The notes below the pieces were generated by a model that did not search any database, was not told the origin of the DNA, and saw only the letters and a program-made list of their open reading frames with translations. The position numbers and the translations under genes are program-made. A stretch of 17,376 nt of DNA, from NCBI GenBank assembly GCA_049275655.1, contig JBASUY010000041.1, forward strand, positions 1 through 17,376, given 5' to 3'. Origin of the DNA: Sherwoodlollariibacterium sp049275655. GTDB lineage: Bacteria > Omnitrophota > Gorgyraeia > Gygaellales > Profunditerraquicolaceae. Shown in pieces: positions 1-6,945 of this stretch; the stretch's first letter is position 1; every line of letters begins with the position of its first letter.

Positions 1-1035
1 GGAGAGGCATTTGGTTATGTGGGTAAGAACTTTACCAAAAAACTCTACGCCCTTCTTAGGCGTTTAGGTTTTCAGGCGGTATTTGACACTTCTTTTGGCG
101 CGGATGTAACGATTATGGAAGAGGCGAGTGAGTTTGAACAGAGGTTACTTAAAGGAAAGGGTGTTCTTCCCTTAATTACTACTTGTTGTCCGTCATGGGT
201 TGATTTTATGGAGAAGTTTCATACGGATATGATTGACCACTTTTCATCTTGTAAGTCTCCGCATGAGATATCCGGGGTATTGACTAAAACCTATTATGCG
301 CAAAAGAATAAGATTGACCCGGCAAAGATACATGTAACATCTATTATGCCTTGTACTTCTAAAAAGTATGAGATAACAAGGAATGAGGAGATGTTTGCTT
401 CTGGTTATCAAGATATTGATTCGGTTCTCTGCACCCGTGAGCTTGTGCGGATGATTAAGCAGGCAGGGATTGATTTTGAGAGTTTACCTGAAGAGGAATC
501 TGATAGCATCTTAGGAGAATATGCCGGGGCAGGGGTAATCTTTGGCGCTACCGGAGGAGTTATGGAGGCAGCGCTTAGGACAGCGCATTATTTTATTACC
601 GGCAGGGAATTAAAGAGGGTAGAGTTTGAGAATGTGCGCGGGATTAAAGGGATAAAAGAGACAGAAGTAGAGATAGGGGGGAAGAAACTAAGAATAGCGG
701 TTGCCCACGGTTTAGGGAATGTTGAGTATATCATAAATAAGGTACGTGAAGCAAAGATAAACAATAAAGAGATGCCGTATCATTTTATAGAGGTTATGGC
801 TTGCCCTGGAGGTTGTGTCGGCGGAGGGGGGCAGCCTTATATGGTTACCGATGAGTTAAGGATAAAGAGGGCCGAGGCCTTATATGAACATGATAATAAA
901 AAAGAAGTGCGTTGCAGCCATCAGAATCCTTATATAAAAAGGCTTTATAAGGAGTTTTTAGGAAAGCCTTTGAGCGAAAAGTCAGAGAAGTTATTGCATA
1001 CTAAATACAAGGCGCGCCCGGTTTACGTTAAGTAA
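1..1035 (+). CDS. hydA: [FeFe] hydrogenase catalytic subunit, C-terminal part (5'-truncated by window edge)
   Basis: This is the C-terminal part of an iron-only hydrogenase, the enzyme that interconverts protons plus electrons with H2 at the H-cluster. The frame is open from base 1, so the true start and any N-terminal Fe-S or NADH-linked domains lie outside the window. All three H-cluster motifs are visible: L1 reads TTCCPSW (cysteines at bases 184-189), L2 reads MPCTSKKYE (Cys at 352-354), and L3 reads EVMACPGGCVGGGGQP (cysteines at 802-804 and 814-816). After L3 comes the small-subunit-like tail, with SHQNPYIKRLYKEFLG and an LLHTKY sequence, as in NAD(P)-linked HndD/HydA enzymes. L1 has Thr where most family members have Ser (TSCCPxW), but both cysteines are kept, so the enzyme should be active. 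Maturase genes follow directly. The family is certain. The subgroup, and whether it is bifurcating, cannot be judged without the N-terminus. Confidence 0.95.
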   Translation, partial: GEAFGYVGKNFTKKLYALLRRLGFQAVFDTSFGADVTIMEEASEFEQRLLKGKGVLPLITTCCPSWVDFMEKFHTDMIDHFSSCKSPHEISGVLTKTYYAQKNKIDPAKIHVTSIMPCTSKKYEITRNEEMFASGYQDIDSVLCTRELVRMIKQAGIDFESLPEEESDSILGEYAGAGVIFGATGGVMEAALRTAHYFITGRELKRVEFENVRGIKGIKETEVEIGGKKLRIAVAHGLGNVEYIINKVREAKINNKEMPYHFIEVMACPGGCVGGGGQPYMVTDELRIKRAEALYEHDNKKEVRCSHQNPYIKRLYKEFLGKPLSEKSEKLLHTKYKARPVYVK

Positions 1036-1041
1036 AAAAAT

Positions 1042-1116
1042 ATTGGTCCTGCGGTAAGGTTTATCACTGAGCCTAAGGGTATTAAAATTTAAATCCCAAT
1101 CTTCTGCAGGATTAAT
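1042..1116 (+). promoter_or_regulatory. Candidate structured RNA leader between hydrogenase and maturase operon
   Basis: Bases 1042-1052 (ATTGGTCCTGC) can pair with 1106-1116 (GCAGGATTAAT) over 11 pairs, two of them G-U. Between them, 1057-1062 (AGGTTT) can pair with 1069-1074 (GAGCCT) around a 6-base loop. The 3' strand of the long helix lies inside the loop of the downstream terminator hairpin, so the two folds would make a pseudoknot or compete kinetically. I match this to no named riboswitch class. It may be chance pairing in AT-rich sequence. A weak alternative promoter (TTATCA-16-TAAAAT, 1061-1088) overlaps the same bases. Confidence 0.35.
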
Positions 1117-1137
1117 TTAGAGGATTGGGATTTTTTT
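1091..1137 (+). terminator. Intrinsic terminator downstream of the hydrogenase gene
   Basis: A perfect 11-bp inverted repeat (AAATCCCAATC at 1091-1101, GATTGGGATTT at 1123-1133) with a 21-base loop is followed by a run of T (1131-1137). This is the classic form of a Rho-independent terminator. Only about 20 bases separate it from the next gene, too few for a separate downstream promoter. The maturase operon must therefore be reached by read-through or from a promoter overlapping the hairpin. Confidence 0.8.
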
Positions 1138-1156
1138 AAAAAAAATAGGAGGTGGT

Positions 1157-1411
1157 ATGAGCGAAAAGAGGCTTGGTTTTGTAGGTATAATTATTCATAA
1201 CCGTAAAAAAACTGCCCCGCTTGTCAATAATATCTTAAGTGAGTTTGCAAGTTTAATATCCGGGAGGATGGGGATACCGCACTTAAAAAAGGATTTAAGC
1301 GTAATTGTTTTAATAGTTAACGCTACTACTGATGAGGTAGGCGCTTTAACCGGTAAGTTAGGTAAAGTCTTAGGGGTATCAGTTAAGTCAGGGTTATGTA
1401 AGGGCGAATAA
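1157..1411 (+). CDS. TM1266-family iron-only hydrogenase system regulator (ACT-like)
   Basis: This small 84-residue protein matches the TM1266 family, called the iron-only hydrogenase system putative regulator. The family consists of small ACT/NikR-C-like folds found almost only beside hydE, hydF and hydG. The visible pattern fits one ferredoxin-like fold: an N-terminal strand (GFVGIIIHNR), a helix with the family-typical NNILSEFASLISGRMGIPH, a second strand (LSVIVLIVNATTDEVGALTGK) and a final helix and strand ending in VSVKSGLC. There is no DNA-binding domain or membrane segment. The start is well supported by AGGAGGT at 1147-1153. The gene ends 2 bases before hydG, so the two are surely co-transcribed. 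The exact function of the family is not established; a role in sensing or controlling H-cluster assembly is inferred from context. Confidence 0.9.
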   Translation: MSEKRLGFVGIIIHNRKKTAPLVNNILSEFASLISGRMGIPHLKKDLSVIVLIVNATTDEVGALTGKLGKVLGVSVKSGLCKGE

Positions 1412-1413
1412 AG

Positions 1414-2802
1414 ATGAAATATATTAATGAAGAAAGAATAAACAACTTATTATCTAAAAGCCCAAAGGTTGATGAAGCTAGGTTGGACCGTATCCTAAAT
1501 AAGGCTAAGTCATTAAAGAGGCTAAGCCTTAAAGAATCTGCTTTTTTGCTTTCTATTGATGAGCCCGAACTTGTTAGTAAAATATTTCAGGCAGCAAGTT
1601 TTGTAAAGGATAAAATTTACGGAAGAAGAGTAGTCCTTTTTGCTCCTCTTTATATAAGCAATTATTGTCGGAATAATTGTTTATATTGTGCTTTTAGGTC
1701 TGACAATTTATCTATAAAGAGGCGCTCTTTGACACCTTCAGAAATATTAAACCAGACTGAGCTACTCTTAAGGCAGGGGCAAAAAAGAATACTTATGGTT
1801 TGCGGAGAGGCATCTTTACGAGGAAAACCGGATGTTGACTATTATATTGAAGGGGTAGAGGCGATTTATGCTGCGGCTTACGGAAAAAATAAGATAAAGA
1901 GGGTTAATGTTAACTGTGCTCCATTAAGCAAAGAGGATTTTAAGAAGTTAAAGGCTGCAGGTATTGGCACTTATCAGTTGTTCCAAGAGACTTATCATCA
2001 TAAGACTTATATAGCAATGCACCCGAAAGGTCCAAAGAGCGATCCGGATAATAGGATAGATGCTATTGACCGCGCCTTTGCCGCAGGGATAGATGATATA
2101 GGCATAGGAGCGCTCTACGGACTTTATGATTATAGATTTGAGACCTTAGGGCTTCTCTCACACATTGAATATATGGAAAAAAAGTTTGGAATAGGCCCGC
2201 ATACTATATCTGTTCCGCGTATTGAGCCGGCAGAAGGGGTTAAGATGTCATTAAATCCACCTTATAAGTTAACTGATGAAGAGTTTAAGAAAGTTGTAGC
2301 AGTATTGCGGCTCTCTGTTCCTTATACCGGGATTATTATGTCTACACGCGAATCCCCGCAGTTACGCGACCTTCTTTTAAATTTAGGTGTTTCTCAGATC
2401 AGCGCTGCTTCGCGCACTTCTCCGGGAGGATATTCTGATTTAACTAAAGATACCTCCACCGGGCAATTTTCTTTAAGCGACCAGAGGAGTTTAGATGAGA
2501 TAGTAGGAGTTTTAATTAAGTATGATTTTATCCCTAGTTTTTGCGCTGCCTGTTACCGTAAAGAGCGTACAGGCAAAGCCTTTATGGACTTAGCTAAACC
2601 CGGGACAATAAAAGGAAAATGCAGCATGAACGCGTTGATTACCTTAAAAGAGTACCTTGATGATTTTGCTTCAGAGAGAGTAAAAAAAGAAGGTTATAGG
2701 TTAATTGAAAGGTATTTTAAGAAGTTGGATAGAAAAGACCAAGAGAGATTAAAGGTTTTTTATACCCATGTTGATTTAGGGATAAGGGATGAGTATATCT
2801 AA
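1414..2802 (+). CDS. hydG: [FeFe] hydrogenase maturase HydG (radical SAM tyrosine lyase)
   Basis: HydG cleaves tyrosine by radical SAM chemistry to give p-cresol, CO and cyanide, and builds the Fe(CO)2CN unit used for the H-cluster 2Fe subcluster. The radical SAM cluster motif CX3CX2C is at C85, C89 and C92 (NYCRNNCLYC). The C-terminal auxiliary-cluster motif is an exact CX2CX22C at C377, C380 and C403; it separates HydG from its relative ThiH, which lacks this cluster. The length of 462 residues is normal. The conserved MHPKGPKSD and IGIGALYGLYDY segments are in the mid-barrel. The start ATG lies 2 bases after the regulator's stop, with AAGGGCG as a likely ribosome site. Its 3' end overlaps hydE by 14 bases, consistent with translational coupling. 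Confidence 0.97.
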   Translation: MKYINEERINNLLSKSPKVDEARLDRILNKAKSLKRLSLKESAFLLSIDEPELVSKIFQAASFVKDKIYGRRVVLFAPLYISNYCRNNCLYCAFRSDNLSIKRRSLTPSEILNQTELLLRQGQKRILMVCGEASLRGKPDVDYYIEGVEAIYAAAYGKNKIKRVNVNCAPLSKEDFKKLKAAGIGTYQLFQETYHHKTYIAMHPKGPKSDPDNRIDAIDRAFAAGIDDIGIGALYGLYDYRFETLGLLSHIEYMEKKFGIGPHTISVPRIEPAEGVKMSLNPPYKLTDEEFKKVVAVLRLSVPYTGIIMSTRESPQLRDLLLNLGVSQISAASRTSPGGYSDLTKDTSTGQFSLSDQRSLDEIVGVLIKYDFIPSFCAACYRKERTGKAFMDLAKPGTIKGKCSMNALITLKEYLDDFASERVKKEGYRLIERYFKKLDRKDQERLKVFYTHVDLGIRDEYI

Positions 2803-3865
2803 ATTAGAGAGATTACTGTTAAAGTTTAAGGAGGGCAATTCTTTTAAGGAGCAAGATTTAGTAGGGGCTTTAGCCTTAAAAGATAAAAAGAGTTTAAATG
2901 CTTTATTTTCTTTTGCAGATAAAGTAAGGCATGATTTCTGCGGCGACGGTGTATATTTGCGCGGGATTGTAGAGTTTTCTAATTATTGTTTTCGGAATTG
3001 TTTTTATTGCGGGCTTAATAATAAGAATAAAAAGATTAAGCGCTATCGGATGAAGAAAAACGAGATTTTAGAGAGTGTGAGGCTTTTGGCGAGTAATAAT
3101 ATTAAGACGGTGGTCTTACAATCCGGGGATGATTTAAAGATGGATGCTTTATGGCTTAAAGATGTTATACTAAAGATAAAATCAAAGTTTGATATGGCTA
3201 TTACCCTTTCAGTAGGGGAGCGTAGCTATGAGGATTATAAAATTTGGAGAGAGGCAGGGGCAGATAGGTATCTATTAAAGATAGAGACTTTAGATAAAAA
3301 GCTTTATGAAGATATCCACGAAGGGATGAGTTTTAATGCCCGCATTAAGTGTTTGGAGAATTTAAGGCGGTTAGATTATCAGGTAGGTTCGGGAAACTTA
3401 ATAGGTTTGCCCGGGCAAACTTTAAAAACTATTGCTAAGGATATCTTATTTTTTAAGAAAGAGAATTTTGATATGATAGGTATCGGGCCTTTTATACCTC
3501 ATAAGGAATCTAACTTTCATAGCAAAAAAAAGGGAAGCTATCTGCTTACCTTAAAGGCGATTGCTTTAACTAGGATTTTAACAAAAGATGCGCATATGCC
3601 GGCGACAACTGCTTTAGGGAGTTTAGAAAAAGACTATAGGCTAAGCGGGTTGTCTTGCGGAGCAAATGTCTTGATGCCTAATTTTACTCCTAATCCTTTT
3701 CGCACGCTTTATGCGATATATCCCAATAAAAGATGTATTAATGAACCTGTGGGCAGTTGTAATTTTTGCAAAGAAAGTGTATTAAGAAAAATAGGTAGAT
3801 ACATTGATTATAGTAGAGGGGATTCATTAAAAAATAGAGGAGCTTATGTACAGGACACCGGCTAG
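2789..3865 (+). CDS. hydE: [FeFe] hydrogenase maturase HydE (radical SAM)
   Basis: HydE is the second radical SAM maturase. It acts on the HydG-derived iron-cysteine synthon on the way to the azadithiolate-bridged 2Fe subcluster. The radical SAM motif CX3CX2C is at C67, C71 and C74 (NYCFRNCFYCGLN). A C-terminal CX7CX2C (C316, C324, C327) matches the spacing of the optional second cluster of Thermotoga HydE; that cluster is not needed for activity in characterised enzymes. The biotin-synthase-like core also shows GLPGQT around residue 206. The 358-residue length is normal. The start overlaps the end of hydG by 14 bases, with a purine-rich GATAAGGG just upstream. The 3' end overlaps hydF by 20 bases. 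Confidence 0.96.
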   Translation: MSISKLERLLLKFKEGNSFKEQDLVGALALKDKKSLNALFSFADKVRHDFCGDGVYLRGIVEFSNYCFRNCFYCGLNNKNKKIKRYRMKKNEILESVRLLASNNIKTVVLQSGDDLKMDALWLKDVILKIKSKFDMAITLSVGERSYEDYKIWREAGADRYLLKIETLDKKLYEDIHEGMSFNARIKCLENLRRLDYQVGSGNLIGLPGQTLKTIAKDILFFKKENFDMIGIGPFIPHKESNFHSKKKGSYLLTLKAIALTRILTKDAHMPATTALGSLEKDYRLSGLSCGANVLMPNFTPNPFRTLYAIYPNKRCINEPVGSCNFCKESVLRKIGRYIDYSRGDSLKNRGAYVQDTG

Positions 3866-5036
3866 TAATAGGCTACATATAGGTATTTTTGGAAAGCGTA
3901 ATACAGGAAAATCCAGCTTGATTAATGCCCTTATCGGGCAGGATGTAGCAGTCGTCTCTGATGTAGCCGGGACAACTACTGACCCTGTATATAAGGCGAT
4001 AGAGATTTTGCCCATAGGGCCTTGTGTTTTAATTGATACTGCAGGTATAGATGATGCAGGCATCTTAGGCGAAGAGAGAGTAAAGAGGACGCAGAAGGTA
4101 TTACGCAAGACAGATATTGGGGTTATAGTAGTAGAGCCGGATACGATTATAGATAAATTTGAAGAGGAGTTAATAGGGGCGTTTAAAGTAAAGAAGACAC
4201 CGTTTATTTTTGTTTTAAATAAGTCCGATTTAAAAGGAGATAAGGCTAAAAATTACTTTTCGCTTAAAAAAATAGATTTTCTTCAAGTAAGCGCAAAGTT
4301 TAATTTAGGGATAGATACTTTAAAGCAAAAGATAATGAAGTTAATGCCCCTTGATTGGTCTCCTTTTCCTTTGGTTGCGGATATAATTGAAGAGAAGGAT
4401 GCAGTTATTTTAGTCTGTCCTATTGATAGCGCAATGCCGCAGGGAAGATTGATCTTGCCGCAGGTTCAGGTAATGCGCGAAATATTGGATAGAAATGCCG
4501 TTCCTATTATTACAAGAGAGACAGAGCTTAAAGATTCGTTAGCTCTTTTGAAAAGAAAACCTAAATTAGTTATAACTGATTCGCAGGTTTTTGAAATAGT
4601 GCGGGATATCTTGCCTAAGGATTATCCGCTTACTTCTTTTTCTATTATATTTGCCCGGAATAAAGGGGATTTAGGTATTTTTGTTGAAGGGGTTTATGCA
4701 ATTAAAGAGCTTAAAGATGGGGATGAGATTTTGATTGCTGAGGTATGCACGCATCATATCCAAGATGAGGATATAGCCCGTACAAAGATACCTACTTGGC
4801 TTATGCATTTTACCAAGAAGGATTTACATTATACGATTGTTGCAGGAGGGGATTTTCCAGAGGATTTAAGGCGTTTTAAACTTATTATTTCTTGCGGTGG
4901 ATGTATGGTAAATAGGCAGGAGATAATGTATAGAGTTATAAAAGCTAAAGCCCAAGGCGTACCAATTACTAATTATGGTGTTTTAATCGCGTACCTTTCC
5001 GGAATATTAGAAAGAGCAATCTCTCCCTTCAAATAG
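3846..5036 (+). CDS. hydF: [FeFe] hydrogenase maturation GTPase HydF
   Basis: HydF is the GTPase scaffold that carries the 2Fe subcluster and hands it to apo-hydrogenase. The N-terminal GTPase domain shows G1 GKRNTGKSS (16-24), G2 TTTDP (43-47), G3 DTAG (64-67), G4 NKSD (125-128) and a G5-like SAK near residue 150. A middle dimerisation domain and a C-terminal Fe-S domain follow. The family cluster motif CxH-x(44-53)-HCxxC is present as C301-T-H303, then S349-C350-G-G-C353. The spacing is right, but Ser replaces the His before the last CxxC. AGAGGAG at 3836-3842 supports the start, and the opening MYRTPASNRLHIGIFG is typical. The gene starts inside hydE and closes the maturase operon. I see no convincing terminator after it. 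Confidence 0.96.
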   Translation: MYRTPASNRLHIGIFGKRNTGKSSLINALIGQDVAVVSDVAGTTTDPVYKAIEILPIGPCVLIDTAGIDDAGILGEERVKRTQKVLRKTDIGVIVVEPDTIIDKFEEELIGAFKVKKTPFIFVLNKSDLKGDKAKNYFSLKKIDFLQVSAKFNLGIDTLKQKIMKLMPLDWSPFPLVADIIEEKDAVILVCPIDSAMPQGRLILPQVQVMREILDRNAVPIITRETELKDSLALLKRKPKLVITDSQVFEIVRDILPKDYPLTSFSIIFARNKGDLGIFVEGVYAIKELKDGDEILIAEVCTHHIQDEDIARTKIPTWLMHFTKKDLHYTIVAGGDFPEDLRRFKLIISCGGCMVNRQEIMYRVIKAKAQGVPITNYGVLIAYLSGILERAISPFK

Positions 5037-5103
5037 AGGACGATTCTTTGCCTTGCAAGATACAATCACCCAATAGGTTACAATAAGATCAGAGTAAATT
5101 AAA

Positions 5104-5147
5104 GAAGTGTCTCTTGAATTTTAAGGAAGTGTTTTTTAAATTTTGCT
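5104..5147 (+). repeat. Imperfect 22-bp tandem duplication upstream of the glgC promoter
   Basis: Two adjacent 22-base units, 5104-5125 and 5126-5147, both begin GAAGTGT and agree at about 17 of 22 positions. The second unit abuts the -35 box of the proposed glgC promoter. The first contains TTGAAT, which sits 17 bases ahead of TAAATT (5137-5142), so an older or second weak promoter is possible. It could be an operator pair or a relic duplication. Confidence 0.4.
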
Positions 5148-5174
5148 TGAAGAATTTATGTAAAGCAGTATAAT
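5147..5174 (+). promoter_or_regulatory. Sigma-70-type promoter for glgC
   Basis: TTGAAG (5147-5152), a 16-base spacer and a perfect TATAAT (5169-5174) stand about 40 bases ahead of glgC. The expected transcript start is near 5181, giving a leader of about 35 bases with GAGGG (5201-5205) as the ribosome site. The position and the match to consensus make it a good candidate. Confidence 0.65.
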
Positions 5175-5215
5175 TGTAGCAGGTTATAAAAATAATACCT
5201 GAGGGCTTTAAAGAG

Positions 5216-6442
5216 ATGATGAAGAAGGTTATAACTTTTATTATGGCAGGAGGCAAGGGAGAGAGGCTCCTGCCTTTGACTAAAGACCGCGCAAAGCCTG
5301 CGGTCCCTTTTGGAGGGCTTTATAGGATAGTAGATTTTACTTTAAGTAATTGTATCAATTCAGGCTTGCGCCGTATTTATCTTTTAACGCAATATAAATC
5401 CGCATCACTACACAGGCATATCCGATTAGGCTGGAATATACTCCCGTCGGAGTTAGGGCAGTTTATTGAGCTTCTGCCTGCTCAGCAGAGAGTCGGCGAG
5501 ACTTGGTATCTTGGGACAGCGGATGCTATCTATCAAAACCTCTATACCTTAGAGATGGATAAGCCGGATGAAGTTTTAATTTTAGCTGGTGACCATATTT
5601 ACAAAATGAACTATTATAGTATGATAGATTTTCATCGCGACAATAATGCTGATTTGACTGTAGGCGTAGTTGAGGTGGATAAAGAAAAATCCACGCAGCT
5701 AGGTATTGTAGAGGTAGATAGCTCTCATAATATTACTTGTTTTAAGGAGAAACCCAAGGATCCGAAGGTTATCCCCGGCAGTAATGATAAAGTTTATGCT
5801 TCTATGGGGATTTATGTTTTTAATCTTCCGGTAATAGAAGAAGAGCTTCATGAGGATGTAAGGCGGGCGGATTCTTCTCATGATTTTGGAAAAGATATAA
5901 TCCCGCATATGCTTAAAAAAGGAAGAAAGATAGTTGCTTATAATTTTGTTGACCAGAATAAGCATGAAGCCCTTTACTGGCGGGATATTGGGACTATTGA
6001 TGCTTACTATGAGGCAAATATGGATTTGGTTCAGGTTAATCCTACCTTTAATCTTTATGATAATGAGTGGCCGATAAGGACTTATTTAGAGCAACATCCT
6101 CCGGTTAAGACCGTTCATTCTGGTGATGAGATTGCAGGAAGAGTCGGTTTAGTACTAGATTCAGTAGTCTCAAGCGCTTGCGTTGTTTCAGGAGGCAAGG
6201 TTCAGCGTTCAATACTCTCTCCTAACGTAAGGGTAAATAGTTTCTCTGAAGTTTATGATTCAATACTTATGGAAGGCGTTAATGTTAGTAGGTATGCTAA
6301 GGTTAAGCGGGCGATAATTGATAAGGATGTCAACATCCCACAAGGTGTAGTTATCGGTTATGATTTAGAAGAGGATAAAAAGAGGTTTTTTGTTACCGAA
6401 TCCGGTATTGTAGTAGTTGCCAAAGGCACCGAAATTAAATAG
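5216..6442 (+). CDS. glgC: Glucose-1-phosphate adenylyltransferase (ADP-glucose pyrophosphorylase)
   Basis: GlgC makes ADP-glucose from glucose-1-phosphate and ATP, the committed and allosterically controlled step of bacterial glycogen synthesis. The N-terminal nucleotidyltransferase domain carries the signature GGKGERLLPLTKDRAKPA (12-29) followed by VPFGG. It also has WYLGTADAI (97-105), the metal-binding Asp in AGDHIY (D126) and a FKEKP sugar-phosphate-site motif near residue 177. The part from about residue 290 on is the left-handed beta-helix domain (repeats such as VVSSACVVSGG and VRVNSFSEVYDSI). At 408 residues the protein is of normal length. Two ATG codons stand in tandem (5216 and 5219); the first is chosen, and the difference is one residue. 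No other glycogen gene is in the window. The next gene starts 2 bases after its stop. Confidence 0.95.
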   Translation: MMKKVITFIMAGGKGERLLPLTKDRAKPAVPFGGLYRIVDFTLSNCINSGLRRIYLLTQYKSASLHRHIRLGWNILPSELGQFIELLPAQQRVGETWYLGTADAIYQNLYTLEMDKPDEVLILAGDHIYKMNYYSMIDFHRDNNADLTVGVVEVDKEKSTQLGIVEVDSSHNITCFKEKPKDPKVIPGSNDKVYASMGIYVFNLPVIEEELHEDVRRADSSHDFGKDIIPHMLKKGRKIVAYNFVDQNKHEALYWRDIGTIDAYYEANMDLVQVNPTFNLYDNEWPIRTYLEQHPPVKTVHSGDEIAGRVGLVLDSVVSSACVVSGGKVQRSILSPNVRVNSFSEVYDSILMEGVNVSRYAKVKRAIIDKDVNIPQGVVIGYDLEEDKKRFFVTESGIVVVAKGTEIK

Positions 6443-6444
6443 AG

Positions 6445-6894
6445 ATGGTAAGAAAAGCAAAGATAAAAGATATAAAGCAGATGCAAGCGATAATTAATGG
6501 GTTTGCTAAGAAGGATATTATGCTCGCCCGTTCCCTAAGCGAGCTTTATGAGAATACGCGCGATTTTTGGGTAAAAGAGATTAAAGGAAAGATTGTCGGT
6601 TGCGCTGCCTTGCACATCTCTTGGGAAGACTTAGCAGAGATTAAGTCTGTAGCTGTCCTAAAAAACTTACACGGCAAAGGCATAGGCAAAGAGTTAGTAT
6701 CCGCTTGTTTGGAGGAAGCAGGCCGAATAGGGATAAAAAAAGTTTTTGTCCTTACTTACAAGCCTAAATATTTTAAAAAGTTTGGGTTTAAGCAAATTCC
6801 CCACTCAAACCTTCCCCATAAAATATGGGCGGAGTGCATACACTGCCCTAAATTTCCCGATTGCAAGGAGATTGCCCTCTTAAAAATATTGTAA
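6445..6894 (+). CDS. GNAT acetyltransferase, resembles short-form N-acetylglutamate synthase (ArgA-like)
   Basis: A single-domain GNAT enzyme of 149 residues. The acetyl-CoA-binding motif A is visible as IKSVAVLKNLHGKGIGKELV (about residues 70-89), with the RGIGK-type loop as HGKGIGK. The N-terminus (VRKAKIKDIKQMQAIINGFA) and the mid segment RSLSELYENTRDFWV, CAALHISWEDLAEI match my recollection of short-form N-acetylglutamate synthases. These carry out the first step of arginine synthesis in bacteria that lack the long ArgA. The C-terminus has a CxxC-x5-C group (CIHCPKFPDC) typical of this subgroup, with unknown role. The start is 2 bases after the glgC stop, so the two genes are probably co-transcribed, although arginine and glycogen synthesis are not obviously linked. 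The GNAT fold is secure; the substrate is probable only. Confidence 0.85.
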   Translation: MVRKAKIKDIKQMQAIINGFAKKDIMLARSLSELYENTRDFWVKEIKGKIVGCAALHISWEDLAEIKSVAVLKNLHGKGIGKELVSACLEEAGRIGIKKVFVLTYKPKYFKKFGFKQIPHSNLPHKIWAECIHCPKFPDCKEIALLKIL

Positions 6895-6916
6895 AATTTA
6901 TTTTTTATGTTATAAT
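6889..6916 (+). promoter_or_regulatory. Sigma-70-type promoter for the acyl-CoA dehydrogenase operon
   Basis: TTGTAA (6889-6894), a 16-base spacer and a perfect TATAAT (6911-6916) lie between the GNAT gene and the dehydrogenase. The -35 box overlaps the stop codon of the preceding gene. The start site would be near 6923, leaving a short leader of about 23 bases holding the strong GGGAGGAG ribosome site at 6936-6943. Confidence 0.6.
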
Positions 6917-6945
6917 TTTGAAACTATTACCTAAAGGGAGGAGAA

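Noticed and set aside
2789..2802. hydG/hydE overlap as a sign of frameshift
   Set aside because: Both proteins are full length with all their C-terminal motifs; the overlap is ordinary translational coupling. The hydE/hydF overlap at 3846-3865 is likewise normal.
3827..4108. Minus-strand open frame antisense to hydE/hydF
   Set aside because: The opposite strand encodes the highly conserved GTPase domain of HydF; the antisense product has no recognisable feature.
5037..5060. Possible terminator after hydF (TCTT/AAGA hairpin)
   Set aside because: The stem is short and imperfect and lacks a T tract.
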